A DNA stretch of 64,000 nucleotides from Macrotis lagotis (Eukaryota > Chordata > Mammalia > Peramelemorphia > Peramelidae). The notes under the pieces were generated by a model. That model saw only the letters and a list, made by a program, of their open reading frames with translations, was not told the DNA's origin and ran no database searches. Each line of letters begins with the position of its first letter. The first letter of the stretch is position 1. Shown here in pieces: positions 11,650 to 23,682 of this stretch. The position numbers and the translations under genes are program-made. The DNA is taken from NCBI RefSeq assembly GCF_037893015.1, contig NC_133661.1:184266306-184330305 (forward strand), in the 5' to 3' direction.

Positions 11650-14119
11650 ACATTAAAATATCAGCTAAAAATGAATTTTGGAGAGGCAGAACCAACAAAA
11701 ATAATTTTCTAACCCAAGACAAATTAGAAAGTTGACAGGAAAACTTCATCTTTCTGGGGTAAGAGTTGAGTACATCAAGCACAGGCAATGCCCTAACAAG
11801 CTAGAAGTAGGCCTTTGGAGTGACTGAAATAAAAGTGACTTCCTGAGTTCTTATCCCACAGTTGGTAAGGGGGACAGACAACTGGTCTCAAGGATATTAC
11901 AGGAAATGTTTTGCTACAACTGAGAGCAGTGACTCTGTTGCATTGCCTATAGATTAGGAGTATTAGTTGATGGAAGGGCCATTGTCTCAGTTTCAGAGCA
12001 GAAAATAATATGTGTGGTCACTTATAGCCCAGAACACAGACAAAAAGAGCAGTGACCATATATCTTAGATCATGCCACTTTGGAAAAACTGAAAACTTAT
12101 AGACAACTTTCCCACTCAGAGCCATTCCTGAAAACAGCAGAGAAGGTCAAAACATTCATTCAAAAGAAAACAAAATCAAACTTAATTCATAAAAAGTCAC
12201 AAAGTAAAATGTGAAATGGTCTCAGAATTTGGAAGAACTCAAAAAGGATTTTTAAAAATCAAATAAGAAGGGGGCTAGGTGGTGTAGTGGATAAAACACC
12301 GGCCCTGGAGTCAGTAGTACCTGGGTTCAAATCCGGTCTCAGACACTTAATAATTACCTAGCTGTGTGGCCTTGGGTAAGCCACTTAACCCCATTTGCCT
12401 TGCAAAAACCTAAAAAAATCAAATAAGAGAAGTAAAGAGAAAAATTAGGAAAAGAAATGAGTCACTAAGAAAATTATGAAAAAAAAATCCACAGCTTAGT
12501 TTAAAAAAATGCAAAAATACTAAAGAAAATGACACCTTAAAAAACAGAAATGGCCAAATGGTAAAAGAGGCACAGAAGCTCACTGAAGAAAATTATTTCC
12601 TTGAAATTAGAATTGGGCAAGTGGAAGTTAATGACTATGATTCACCAAGAAGCAATAAATGAAAGAAAAAGAAAGAAAAAAACAGAAGAAAATTTGAAAT
12701 ATCTCATTGCAAAAAAAAAAAATGACCAGGAAAGAGGATTGAGGAGGGATAATTTAAGTATTACTGGATTACTTGAAAGTCATGATGAAATTAAAAAGCC
12801 CATGCAGCATATTCAATAAATTATTGAGGAAATCTAATGATATCTTAGAACAAGAAGGCAAAATAGAAATGGAAAGAATTCATTGATCATTGAAAAGAGA
12901 TTCCAAAATGAAAAATTCCCAGGAATAATAAAACCAAATTTTAAAGTTATCAGATCAAGGAGAAAATATTGAAACCAAGCAGAAGGAAATAATTCAGATA
13001 TCAGAGCCACAGTCAAGATGACATAAGATTTAGCATCTTCTACATTAAAGGACTGAAAGACTTGAAATATGATATTCCAGAAGGCAATATAGCTACAATT
13101 ACAATGAAGAATCAGCTATGCAGCAAAACTGAGTATAATCCTGTGGGGGAAGGGATATTTAATAAAATGGATAAGTTTCAAGCATTTTTGATGAAAAGCT
13201 CAGAGATGAACAGAAATTTGAATTTCAAATATTCTACTCAAGAGAAGCAAGAGAAGCATAAATAATTTAAAAAGAAAAATATAAGATATTCAATAAGGCT
13301 AAACTGTTCACATTTCTGCATCAGAAAAAAAATGATAATTTTAACTCTTAACATCATTAGAGTCATTAGAAGGAGTATAGATAAAGGATATTAATGTGAA
13401 TTGACTATGATAGAATGGTATCCAAAAAATAAAACTGAGAGGTAAGAAAGAGAGATGCATTGGAAGAAGAGGGAAAGGAAGGGTAGAAGGGGGTAGATTA
13501 TATCTCACATAAAAGTGGAAGGTAAAATGGTGGAGGTAGGCAATGATTGATCTTTACTCTCATCAGAATTGTCTCATAGAGAAAATAATATACACATTTA
13601 GTTAGATATAGAAATCTGTCTCATCCTAAAGGGAATTAAATGAAATGTGGAGAAGATAAGGGGAGAGGTATAATAAGAGGTATAGCCGACTGTGAGAGGT
13701 GGTGGTCAGAGGCAAAATATTTTTGCCAAGTAACATGATGAAAAGAGAAAGATCAAGATAAATGAGGGGAATGGAATTAGGATGGAATATGCCCACCAAT
13801 ATGCCCAAAGAGCTTTAAAACCATACCTGTTCTCTGGCCGCTACTGCTAGGTCTATGTTCAAGAAGAGATGAAATAAGGGAAGAAAATAATCTATGTGTG
13901 TAGAGATATTTATAGAAGTTCTTTTCTGATGTCTGGGGGATGGAGATTGAGGGACTGCCAAGCAATTGGGGAATGATTGAACAAATTTTGCTTTGTGGGA
14001 CATAGAATGCTGTTCTTTTATGAGAAATGATGAACAGGATGCCCTCAGTAAAAACATTTACATGAGCAAATGCAATGGGAAATTTACCTTATAGAAAGTA
14101 ACAGCAATATTGTGGGATG
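11650..14119 (+). mobile_element. Older L1 relic, 5' part through ORF1, then ORF2 3' end (HAL1-like layout)
   Basis: A decayed L1 5' UTR (about 11650-12180) leads into a degenerate ORF1 (about 12430-13265; KYDIPEGNIATITMKNQLC and FQAFLMKSSEMNRNLNFK are visible) and a purine-rich spacer (13265-13790). At about 13800 the sequence passes straight to the ORF2 C-terminal end (MPKEL-type and IGEWL-type blocks) without endonuclease or reverse transcriptase. The young L1 at 14120 split it; its 3' end is at 21152-21490. Confidence 0.7.
12269..12411 (+). repeat. WSINE1-type SINE
   Basis: Flanked by AAAATCAAATAAGA-type repeats; inside the old L1 5' part. Confidence 0.88.
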
Positions 14120-14824
14120 ATCAGATTTCTGGCCAAAATGGCGGAGAGAAGAAAGGCACAGTTCTAAACTCTCCTGATCGTTCCCCATCTATCACATGAA
14201 ACAAACCTCTTAAAAGAAATCCGACCCACAAAACCCAGAAAGAAAAGCCAGGAGAAAGAACATCTACATCAGGATAGGTCTCCCGCAGCAGTTTTGGCCA
14301 AATTTGGGTGGGTGAGTCTAGGCTCAGAGGGAGGATCAACCAGATTAACAGCTGAACTGGAACTGGGAGTCTGAGGGCTGGAGAGCCAGACCTGCTGCAT
14401 CAGCAGTGGGGCTGGACAAAAGGGGCTTGGGTCCGCCGGGAAGCAGAGGCACTGGTGTTGGTGCTGTCCCCCTGGAGCTTGGGGACCAGGCTGGTGGGGA
14501 GAGTTCTGGTGCAGGAGAGCTCGGGACACCATCCCTGGGCTCTTCAGGTCTGAGAAACTCTGAGTCCATGCCTCCATTGCACAGAGGCCTCTTCCAAAAC
14601 AAACAAATGCAAACTACTTCTGCCTCAGGCCCAGGTGTGTGAGCAGAAAAACCAGTCCAGCTGAGGAATTACCTCAGGCCAGGGTAAAGCCCACCATTGA
14701 TTGAAGGCAAAAGAATTCAATAGCTCCAACTCCTCCCTTCTAGCAAAGGGAGAAGGCCTCTCAACCAAGGTCATGGACACTCCAGAAAAAGCAACCAGCA
14801 CCTCCTACTGGCTAGCCAGAGAAA
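14120..14824 (+). promoter_or_regulatory. L1 5' UTR and internal promoter with a YY1-type site
   Basis: Some 700 bp of clearly GC-richer sequence stands out from AT-rich surroundings. Within 25 bp of the element start, AAAATGGCGG (14135-14144) fits the YY1 motif AANATGGCGG. From established knowledge, a YY1 site at the same place in human L1 sets the transcription start. Open frames inside this block are taken as incidental. Confidence 0.7.
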
Positions 14825-16027
14825 GTGTGCTCAATAAAGCCTTTAGAGATCCCAAGCCCAGGTGAACCAGCCCCCCTCCCAACTCCAGGTCTTACCATAA
14901 TGAAGAAGGGTCAGCGGAAAGGTGGATCCATAGAAAAATTCCTGGAAGGGAAAGACCCCAACTCAGAGAGACCTGGAACCTCTAAGGAGAATACAATCTG
15001 GTCTCCAGCACAGAAAGACTTCCTTGAAGAAATAAGGAAGGCGCTTAAAAATTTGGGAGAGACAATTAATACCTTGCAACAAGAAAATAAAACCTTAGAA
15101 AGCACAATTGGACAAACACAAAAGGAGAATAAATCTCTCAGATCATCAATCAGACAATTACAAAATGAGAATAAATCTCTCAGATCATCAATTGGACCAA
15201 TACAAAATGAGAATAATTCTCTCAGCTTCTCAAATGAGCAAATGCAAAAACAAATTAATTCTCTCAAAACCTCAATTGGACAAATGGAAAGCTCTCTCGA
15301 AAGTAGAATTGACCAATTGGAAAAGAAGTTGCAAAAGGTTAATGAAGAAAACTCCTCCCCCTCCAAAAAAAGAATGGAGTCTACAGAAACTAATTACTCC
15401 ATGAGACAGCACGAGTCAGTTAAACAAAATCAAAAAATTGAAAAAATAGAAGCAAATGTAAAATACCTCATCAACAAAACCACTGACCTCAAGAACAGAT
15501 CGAGGAGGGGCAACCTGAAAATTATAGGACTTCCTGAAAACACTGAAGAGAGAAAAAAAAGCCTGGACTTAATATTACAGGATCTACTGATGGAAAACTG
15601 CCCTGATACCATGGAATTGGAGGGCAAAGTAGTTACTGAAAGAGTACATCGATCCCCACCAGAAAAAGGTCCTAAAATGAAAACACCAAGGAATGTTGTG
15701 GCCAAACTCCAGAACTATCAGATAAAAGAGAAAATCCTGCAAGCAGCCAGAAAGAAAAAATTTAAATATCAAGGAGCCACAGTAAGGATCACGCAGGACC
15801 TGGCTGCATCAACTTTAAGCGATCAAAGGGCCTGGAACAAAATATTTCAAAGAGCACAGGAGCTTGGAATGCATCCAAGAATCTACTTTCCTGCAAAGCC
15901 GAGTCTTCTCTTCCAGGGAAAAAGATGTACATTTAACAAAATGAAAGAATTCCAAAAATCTCTGATGAAAAGATCAGAGCTAAACAGAAAATTTAGACAT
16001 CAAACAGGAGGTTCGAGAGACACATGA
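14825..16027 (+). CDS. L1 ORF1 protein, intact (400 aa)
   Basis: ORF1p is the trimeric RNA-binding chaperone that coats L1 RNA in the cytoplasm. The 400-residue frame is uninterrupted. A basic, disordered N-terminal part (residues 1-65) leads into a long coiled coil (about 66-175) built of 14-residue (two-heptad) repeats beginning at residues 86, 100, 114, 128 and 142 (for example KENKSLRSSIRQLQ). The RRM-like domain starts near NLKIIGLPENTEERKKSLDL (about 230), with an ERVHR segment near 283. The C-terminal domain (about 300-385) holds VVAKLQNYQIKEKIL, ARKKKFKYQGATVRITQDL and PRIYFPAKPSLLF. These match, from memory, the human ORF1p architecture; human ORF1p is 338 residues, so the excess lies mainly in the N-terminus and coiled coil. 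Confidence 0.93.
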   Translation: MCSIKPLEIPSPGEPAPLPTPGLTIMKKGQRKGGSIEKFLEGKDPNSERPGTSKENTIWSPAQKDFLEEIRKALKNLGETINTLQQENKTLESTIGQTQKENKSLRSSIRQLQNENKSLRSSIGPIQNENNSLSFSNEQMQKQINSLKTSIGQMESSLESRIDQLEKKLQKVNEENSSPSKKRMESTETNYSMRQHESVKQNQKIEKIEANVKYLINKTTDLKNRSRRGNLKIIGLPENTEERKKSLDLILQDLLMENCPDTMELEGKVVTERVHRSPPEKGPKMKTPRNVVAKLQNYQIKEKILQAARKKKFKYQGATVRITQDLAASTLSDQRAWNKIFQRAQELGMHPRIYFPAKPSLLFQGKRCTFNKMKEFQKSLMKRSELNRKFRHQTGGSRDT

Positions 16028-16760
16028 AAAGGTTAAAAAAAAGGGGGGCCAGTAAAAGGAAAAAAATGCAATCCAGTAAGTTGAAACTGGCTATATCCCA
16101 GCATGGGGAGGGGATTCACATAAATCTTGAGAAATGTAACTCTAACAGAGAGAATAAACCTAGACAGAAATGATGGACATTCATGACCTATCCATGAGAC
16201 TGCTATCTAATGGGATGTAACTGGCTTTAACCCCACTTGAGAGAAATACTCTAATAACACTCAGGAATTTTGACTCTACTCAATAGAATATACTGAACTA
16301 GAAAGGACAGACACTCCAGACACTCAGAATTTTCTATGACTTAGATAGAATGATCCAAAAAAGCACTACCTCCCTAAGAAGGGGGACAGGAAAGAGACAG
16401 GAGGAGGGAGGGGATTGAAAGGAGTAAATCTCATTACACTAAGAGGTACAAAAAACCTATGGTAATAGTGGGGAAGAAGGGAGTAGAGGAGAAACACCTG
16501 AATCTTCTTCTCATCAGACTAGGCTTAAAGTCAACCTACACATACTCAGTTAACTTACAAAACATCTAACCTTTCAAGTATTAAAAAGGGAAAAGGGGAG
16601 GTGGGATGGAGAAAGGGAAGTGGAGTGGGGGAAATAAGGGGAAATAACAAAAGGAAGGGAAGGGAAAAGGGAAAAAGGGAAAGGGGCAAGAAGGGGGAGG
16701 GTGTGATATAGGAGGGCAAACACACAGAAGGGGGTGGTATTCAGAAGCAAAAGACTGGGG
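16028..16760 (+). other. L1 inter-ORF region, purine-rich
   Basis: No coding potential was recognised. The stretch 16570-16790 is almost entirely purine (GGGAAAGG-like runs) on the plus strand. At about 730 bp it is much longer than the roughly 60-bp spacer of human L1. It could act as a translation re-initiation or RNA-structure element. Confidence 0.6.
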
Positions 16761-16763
16761 AAC

Positions 16764-19700
16764 ATGGATAAAAGGGGGAAAGGGGGAAAATACAAACAGA
16801 GGGAAGATAGCACAGAGGGCAATAAAGAATTAGCAATCATAACCTTGAATGTGAATGGGATGAACTCTCCCTTAAAATGTAAGCAAATAGCAGAGCGGAT
16901 TAAAAACCAGAATCCTGCAATATGCTGCTTACAAGAAACTCATCTGAAGCAGAGAGATACATATAGAGTAAAGGAAAAAGGTTAGAGCAAAATATATTTT
17001 GGTTCAGCTGAAGTAAAAAAAGCAGGGGTAGCAATTCTTATCTCAGACAAAGCAGCAGCAAAAATAGATAGCATTAAAAGAGATAAGGAAGGAAACTTTA
17101 TCCTCCTAAAAGGTACCATAAACAATAAAGTCATTTCAATATTGAATACATATGCACCCGGTGGGACAGCACCCAAATTCTTAGAGGAGAACCTGAAAGA
17201 ACTACAAGAAGACATAGACAGCAGAACTCTACTAGTGGGAGACCTCAACCACCTGCTATCAGATCTAGATAAATTGAATCATAAAATAAACAAGAAAGAA
17301 GTAAAGGAGGTAAATAGATTGTTAGAAAAATTAGATATGGTAGACTTATGAAGGAAACTGAATGGGGATAGAAAGGAATATACCTTTTTCTCTACAGTAT
17401 ATGGAACTCATACAAAAATTGACCATGTACTAGGACATAAAAACCTAATGATCAACTGCATAAAGGCAAAAATAGTGAATACGTCTTTCTCAGATCACAA
17501 TGCAATAAAAGTCATATGCAATACTGGGCCAAGGAGATAGAGACCCAGAACAAATTGGAAACTGAATAACCTCATTTTAAAAAATGAGTGGACCAAAAAA
17601 CAAATTATAGAAAGAATTAACCATTTTATCCTAGATAATGATAATCATGAAACAACATAAAAAAACCTATGGGATTCATTCAAAGTGACTCTCAGGGGAT
17701 ATATTATAGCTCCAAGTGCTTATATGACCAAATTGGAGAAAGAGGAAATCAATGAACTAAACATGCAACTAAATAAATTACAGAAAGAACAAATCAAAAA
17801 TCTTCAATTAAATACCAAAGTAGAAATTCTAAAATTAAAGGAGAAATTAATAAAATCGAAAGCAAAAAAAACCCATTGAATTAATAAATAAGACCAAAAG
17901 TTGGTATTATGAAAAAAAACATTAAAATTGATATACCTCTGGTCAATTTGACTAAAAAAAAGAAAGAAGAAAACCAAATTGTTTAGTATCATAAATGAAA
18001 AAGGTGAACTCACCACCAATGATGAGGAAATTAAAGTAATAATTTGAAATTATTTTGCTCAACTCTATGCCAATAAATTTGATAATCTAAGTGAAATGGA
18101 TGAATATTTACAAAAATATAAGTTGTTCAGGTTAAATGGGGAAAAGATTAAATACCTAAACAACGCTATCTCAGAAAAAAAAAATTCAACAAGCCATTAT
18201 TGAACTTCCTAAGAAAAAATATCCAGGGCCGGATGGATTCACAAGTGAATTCTACCAAACTTTTAAGGAACAATTGGTTCCAATCCTATATAAACTCTTT
18301 GGAAAAATAGGGAAAGATGGAACTCTGACTAACTCTTTTTATGAAACCAATATAGTACTGTTACCTAAACCAGGAAGAGTTAAAACAGAGAAAAAAAATT
18401 ATAGAGCTATTTCCCAGATGAATATGGATGCAAAAATCCTAAATAAAATCTTAGCAAAATGATTACGACAAGTCATCACTAGGATAATATATTATGGTCA
18501 AGTAGGATTTATTCCAGGAATGCAGAGTTGGTTCAATATTAGAAAAACTGTTAGTATACTCAATTATATTAACAAGAAACCTATTGGAGGTGGCTAGGTG
18601 GTGCAGTGGATAAAGCACCGGCCCTGGAGTCAGGAGTACCTGGGTTCAAATCCGGTCTCAGACACTTAATAATTACCTAGCTGCATGGCCTTGGACAAGT
18701 CACTTAACCCCATTTGCCTTGCAAAAACCTAAAAAAAAAATCCTATCAGAAATCATATGATCATATCAATAGATGCTGAAAAAGCTTTTGACAAAATACA
18801 GCATCCATTCCTATTAAAAACACTAGAGAGTATAGGAATAAATGGACTGTTCCTTAAAATAATTAGCAGTATCTATCTGAAGCCATCAACAAGCATTATA
18901 TTCAATGGGGAGAGGCTAGATGCATTCCCAATAAGATCAGGGGTCAAACAAGGGTGCCCATTATCACCACTACTATTCAATATTGTATTAGAAATGTTAG
19001 CATCAGCAATTAGAGAAGAAAAAGAACTTGAAGGAATTAGAATTGGGAAGGAAGAGACAAAACTCTCACTCTTTGCAGATGACATGATGGTCTACGTAGA
19101 GAATCCCACCTAAAATCTACTAGAAACAATTAGCAATTTTAGCAAAGTTGCAGGTTATAAAATAAACCCTCATAAATCCTCAACTTTTCTATATATTTCT
19201 AGCAAGATACAGCAGGAAGAGCTAGAAAGAGAAATCCCATTCAAAGAAACCTCAGACAATATAAACTATTTGGGTGTCTATTTGCCAAGATAGACTCAGA
19301 ATCTTTTTGAAAACAATAATAAAACACTTCTCACGCAAATTAAATGAGATTTAAATAACTGGGAAAATATCAACTGCTCATGGATAGGTAGAGCTAATGA
19401 CAATTCTACCAAAACTGATCTATTTAGTGCCCTACCAATCAAAATTCCAAATAATTACTTTAATGAGTTAGAAAAATTGTAAGTAAATTCATATGGAGAA
19501 ATAAAAAGTCAAGAATTACCAGGAGCTTCATGAAAAAAAGTACAAACGAAGGTGGCTTAGCACTACCCAATCTAAAATTATATTATAATCCATCAGTCAT
19601 CAAAACTGTTTGGTACTGGCTAAGAAATAGAGTGGTGGACCAGTGGAATAGACTAGGTGTAAAAGCAGGAGATGATTATAGTAATCTGCTGTTTAATAAA

Positions 19701-20762
19701 ACCAAAGAGTCCAGCCATTGGAATAAAAACTCCCTCTTTGAGAAAAACTGCTGGGATAATTGGAAGTTAGTATGGAAGAAACTTAGATTAGACCAACACC
19801 TCACACCCTTTACCAAGATAAGATCCAAATGGTTACAGGACATAGACATAAAAAACAATACTATAAGCAAATTAGAAGATCAAGGACTAGTCTACCTGTC
19901 AGATCTTTGGAAAGGGGAACATTTTATGACTAAGGAAGAGTTGGGTAACATCACCAAAAACCAAATAGATGATTTTGATTACATTAAATTAAAAAGCTTT
20001 TGCACAGATAAAACCAATGTAACCAAGATGAAAAGAAATGTAGTAAATTGGGAAACAATCTTTACAACTAATGATTCTGACAAAGGACTCATTTCTAAAA
20101 TATACACTGAGCCATATTATTAAAACAAAAAACCATTGCCCAATTGACAAATGGTCAAAGGATATTCAAAGGCAATTTACAGATGAGGAGATCAAAGTAA
20201 CCCATAGCCACATGAAAAAATGTTCTATATCATTAATTATTAGAGAAATGTAAATTAAAGCTTCTCTGAGGTACCACCTCACACCTCTCAGGTTGGCCAG
20301 TATGATCAGGAAGGATAATGATCATTTTTGGAAGGGATGTGGGAAATCTGGGACACTATTACCCTGTTGGTGGAGCTGTGAAGTCATCCAACCCTTCTAG
20401 AGAGCTATTTGAAACTATGCCCAAAGGGCAACAAAAATGTGAATACCCTTTGACCCAGCAATACCACTACTGGCTCTATACCCTGAAGCAATGAGGAAAA
20501 AGGGTAAAAACATTACTTGTACAAAAATATTTATAGCAGCCCTGTTTTTGGTGGCAAAGGATTGGAAATCCAGTAAATGTCCTTCAATTGGGGAATGGCT
20601 TAGCAAACTGTGGTATATGTATGTCATGGAACACTATTGTTCTATTAGAAACCAGGAGGGACGGGATTTCAGGGAAACCTGGAGGGATTTGCATGAACTG
20701 ATGCTGAGTGAGATGAGCAGAACCAGAAAAACACTGTACACCCTAACAGCAACAGGGGAGTG
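16764..20762 (+). pseudogene. L1 ORF2 (endonuclease and reverse transcriptase), decayed
   Basis: The N-terminal APE-type endonuclease is recognisable from LAIITLNVNGMNSP through CCLQETHL, ILNTYAPGG, LLVGDLNHLL, KIDHVLG and TSFSDHNAIK, which carry the catalytic N, E, D, N, D and H. A TAG at 16983-16985 and a TGA at 17349-17351 interrupt it. Reverse transcriptase blocks follow: [12 protein letters not shown] near 18228, [20 protein letters not shown] (18760), [20 protein letters not shown] (18940) and the LFADDMMVY catalytic motif (19070). The C-terminal part runs 19530-20760, ending MSRTRKTLYTLTATGE, in more than one frame. Several stops, frameshifts and a SINE insertion make it inactive. Confidence 0.9.
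18586..18740 (+). repeat. WSINE1-type SINE inside young L1 ORF2
   Basis: Intact A and B boxes (GGTTCAAATCC). Splits the reverse transcriptase region just before the [13 protein letters not shown] block; a short CCTAT repeat flanks it. Confidence 0.9.
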
Positions 20763-21151
20763 ATGTTCAACCTTGAAGGACTTGCTCATTCCATCAGTGC
20801 AACAATCATGTACAATTTTGTGCTGTCTGCAAAGGAGAGTACCATCTGTATCCAGATAAGGAGCTGTGGAGTTTGAACAAGTGCAAGGACTATGCCCTTT
20901 AATTTAGGGGGGAAAAACCAGATATCTTATTGACTGATCTTGTTACCTCTTAGACTTCTCTTCTCTTTAATGATATGATTTCTCCCTCATCACACTCAAT
21001 TTGGATCAAGGTACAGCATGGAAACAAAGTAAAGACTGACAGAGTGCTTTCTTTGGGGGGGGGGTGGAGGGAAGCAAGATTGGGGTTAAATTATAATACT
21101 CAAATAATATCTTTAGTAAAAATAATTTTTAAAAAATATTGTGGGATGGTC

Positions 21152-21490
21152 TGTTGTACATTACCTACCTTTTTTCAGCAATACTATGATTATGATAAAT
21201 CCCAAAGACAAAGCTGATGGTGTCTGAATACAGACTGAAACATACTTTTTTTCACTTTATTTTTCTCAAGATTCCTCTTTTTTAGGATGGGAAGGAGTTA
21301 TGTTTACTTTTACAACGTGACTATTATAGTGATGTTTTTCATTAATATACAAGCAATTTTCTGAATGAGGTGAAGTGGGATGGGAGGAAGGGAGAGAATG
21401 AGAATTTAGAACTCAAGGTTTTGCAAGGTAATGTTGAAAATTGTTGAATCTGGAGAGAAAAATATGTAAAAAAATAAATAAAAAAGAAAT
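21152..21490 (+). mobile_element. 3' end of the older L1 split by the young L1
   Basis: The sequence continues the 3' UTR interrupted at 14119 (CAGACTGAAACATACTTTTT, TTTACAACGTGACTATTATA) and finishes in an A-rich tail near 21470-21490. Confidence 0.65.
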
Positions 21491-23128
21491 ACACTGTTGC
21501 TAATCATGATTATGAATATGAATGAGATGAATTCACCTACAAAATGGAAGCAAATAGTATAGCGGTTTAAAAAAAGACAGAATTCTACATTATGGTGTTT
21601 TCATGAAATATCCTGTAAGAAAAGAGACATGCAGAATAGGCTAAGGGACTAAAGCAGAATTTATTATGCTTCATTGAAGTAAAAAATAATAACAACAATG
21701 ATTTCAGACAAAGGAGAAGCAAAAATAGATCTAATTAAAGGAGGCAAACAAAGAAACTACCTTTTTTTAAAAAGGTACCAAAGACAATGAAGCAATATTA
21801 ATACTAAATATTTATGCACCAAATGACCTAACATTCAAATTCTAAGGAAAAGATAATGAGTTACAGGAGAAAATAAACAATAATGCTATACTGCTGGGGA
21901 AACTGCTTAACTTTCCTCTCTCAGACCTAGATACGGCTAACCAAAATAATAAACAAGAAAGAAGTTAAGAAAGTGAATAGAATTTTAGAAAAAATTGATA
22001 TACTATACCTCTGGAGAAAACTGAATTGGAAAGGAACAAAATACACCTTTTCTCATTCAAGGCATCTTCCAAGTCACCATATATTAAAGTTAAAAAAACC
22101 CCACAATTCAATAAAGAAAAGCAGAAATATTAACTGCATTTTTTCAGATCATAATACAATAAAAATGGCATTAAAAAAGGGCCAAGAAAATTTAGATTAA
22201 AAATTAATTGGAAATTAAATAATCCCATCCTAAAAATGAGTGGATCAAAGAACAAATCATCGAAGCAATCAGTAATTTCACTGTCGAGAATGACAATAAT
22301 GAGAAAGAATAATAAAATTTATGAGATACAGTCAAAGCAGTACTTTAGGGAAATTTATATCTCTGAGTATTTACATCACTAAAAATAAAGGGTAGATCAA
22401 TGATGTAAGTGCACAATTAAATTGGGTAAACTGAATCTGAGAGATTATGTGATTTGTCCTAAGACCCAGCTAAAATTTGAATCCAGATTTCCATACTCTT
22501 AAGTTTTGTGCACTTTTCATTCTGCCAAGAAACAAGGGGCCAAGAGAGCATAAAATGGCCATATTTAAGAAGAACAATGTTCAATCTAGATTCTAGCCCA
22601 TATCATTGCTTGACTGATCCTAATGAAAGATTTTGGGTAGAAATATGATTGTATCTCATTACATCATTCTCAGATTTGAGAGATTTATTCCAAATAACAT
22701 TCTAACTCCTGAAAACTCATCATGTAACCTCCATCAAAACATTTTAAGCCACTGGAAAACTCAGTCTGTAAAAATGCTTTAGGAGACTTATGTATTTATT
22801 TTCCTTTGGAGAAAAAAAAATCGAAAATCCTCAGATCAGTTGTACCAGATCTAAAACTATATTATAAAGTGGCATCAAAACTGTCTGGTACTGACTAAGA
22901 AAAAGATTAATGAATCAGTGAGTTAGATTAGGTAAAAAAGAAACAGTAAATGGCTATAGTAGTATACAGTTTAACAAACTCAAAGACACTAGTTTCTGGG
23001 ATAAGAACTCACTAAAGACAAAAACTGCTGAGAAAACTGGCAAAAACTAAGCACTGTTTACATCCAAGATTACAAGGAATGCAGAAATCTGGGAAACAAT
23101 TTTCACAGCTAGTGTTTCTAAAAGTCTC

Positions 23129-23284
23129 CTTTTGGGGCAGCTAGGTGGCACAGTGGATAAAGCACTGGCCTTGGAGTCAGGAGTACCTGGGTTCAAATCT
23201 GATCTCAGACACTTAATAATTACCTAGCTGTGTGGCCTTGGGCAAGCCATTTAGCCCCATTGCCTTGAAAATTTTTTTTTAAAA
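23129..23284 (+). repeat. WSINE1-type SINE
   Basis: TSD TCTAAAAGTCTC at 23117-23128 and 23285-23296. Confidence 0.9.
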
Positions 23285-23532
23285 TCTAAAAGTCTCATTT
23301 CTAAAACATATAGAGAACTAAATCAAAATTTTAAGTTAACAATTAAATTCCCACTTGATAAATGGTGAAAGATATGACAGGCAATTTTTAGATAAAGAAA
23401 TAAAAACTCTTAATAGAAATTTGAAAAATGCTCCAAAGAATTATTGGTAAGAGAAATGCAAATAAAAATAATTCTGATATACCACCTCACAGCTACCAGA
23501 TTGACTAAGATGACAAAGAAAGGAAATGATCA

Positions 23533-23682
23533 AGGGCAGCTAGGTGGCACAGTGGATAGAGCACTGGCCCTGGAGTCAAGAGTACCTGATTTCAAATCCA
23601 GCCTCAGAAACTTAATAATTACTTAGCTGTGTGGCCTTGGGCAAGCCACTTAACCCCATTGCCTTGCAAAAACCAAAAAAAA
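23533..23682 (+). repeat. WSINE1-type SINE
   Basis: TSD AAAGGAAATGATCA at 23519-23532 and 23683-23696. Confidence 0.9.

Larger units (their letters stand above)
14120..21134 (+). mobile_element. Full-length L1 retrotransposon (about 7.0 kb, including one SINE insertion)
   Basis: The element is bracketed by a 17-bp direct repeat with one mismatch, AATATTGTGGGATG plus three bases, at 14106-14122 and 21135-21151; the exact 5' end could be up to 3 bp either way. The order is 5' UTR (14120-14824), ORF1 (14825-16027), a long purine-rich inter-ORF region (16028-16760), decayed ORF2 (about 16764-20762) and 3' UTR (20763-21134). A SINE splits ORF2 at about 18586-18740. The insertion target is the 3' end of an older L1, whose sequence resumes at 21152. 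Confidence 0.93.

Noticed and set aside
14121-14642. Open frames of 70-100 codons on both strands
   Set aside because: They lie in the GC-rich L1 5' UTR, overlap one another and show no recognisable domain; stops are simply rarer there.
14911-15772. Minus-strand frame of 151 codons and smaller frames in the L1 ORF1 region
   Set aside because: They mirror the intact 400-codon ORF1 and its 42-bp repeats.
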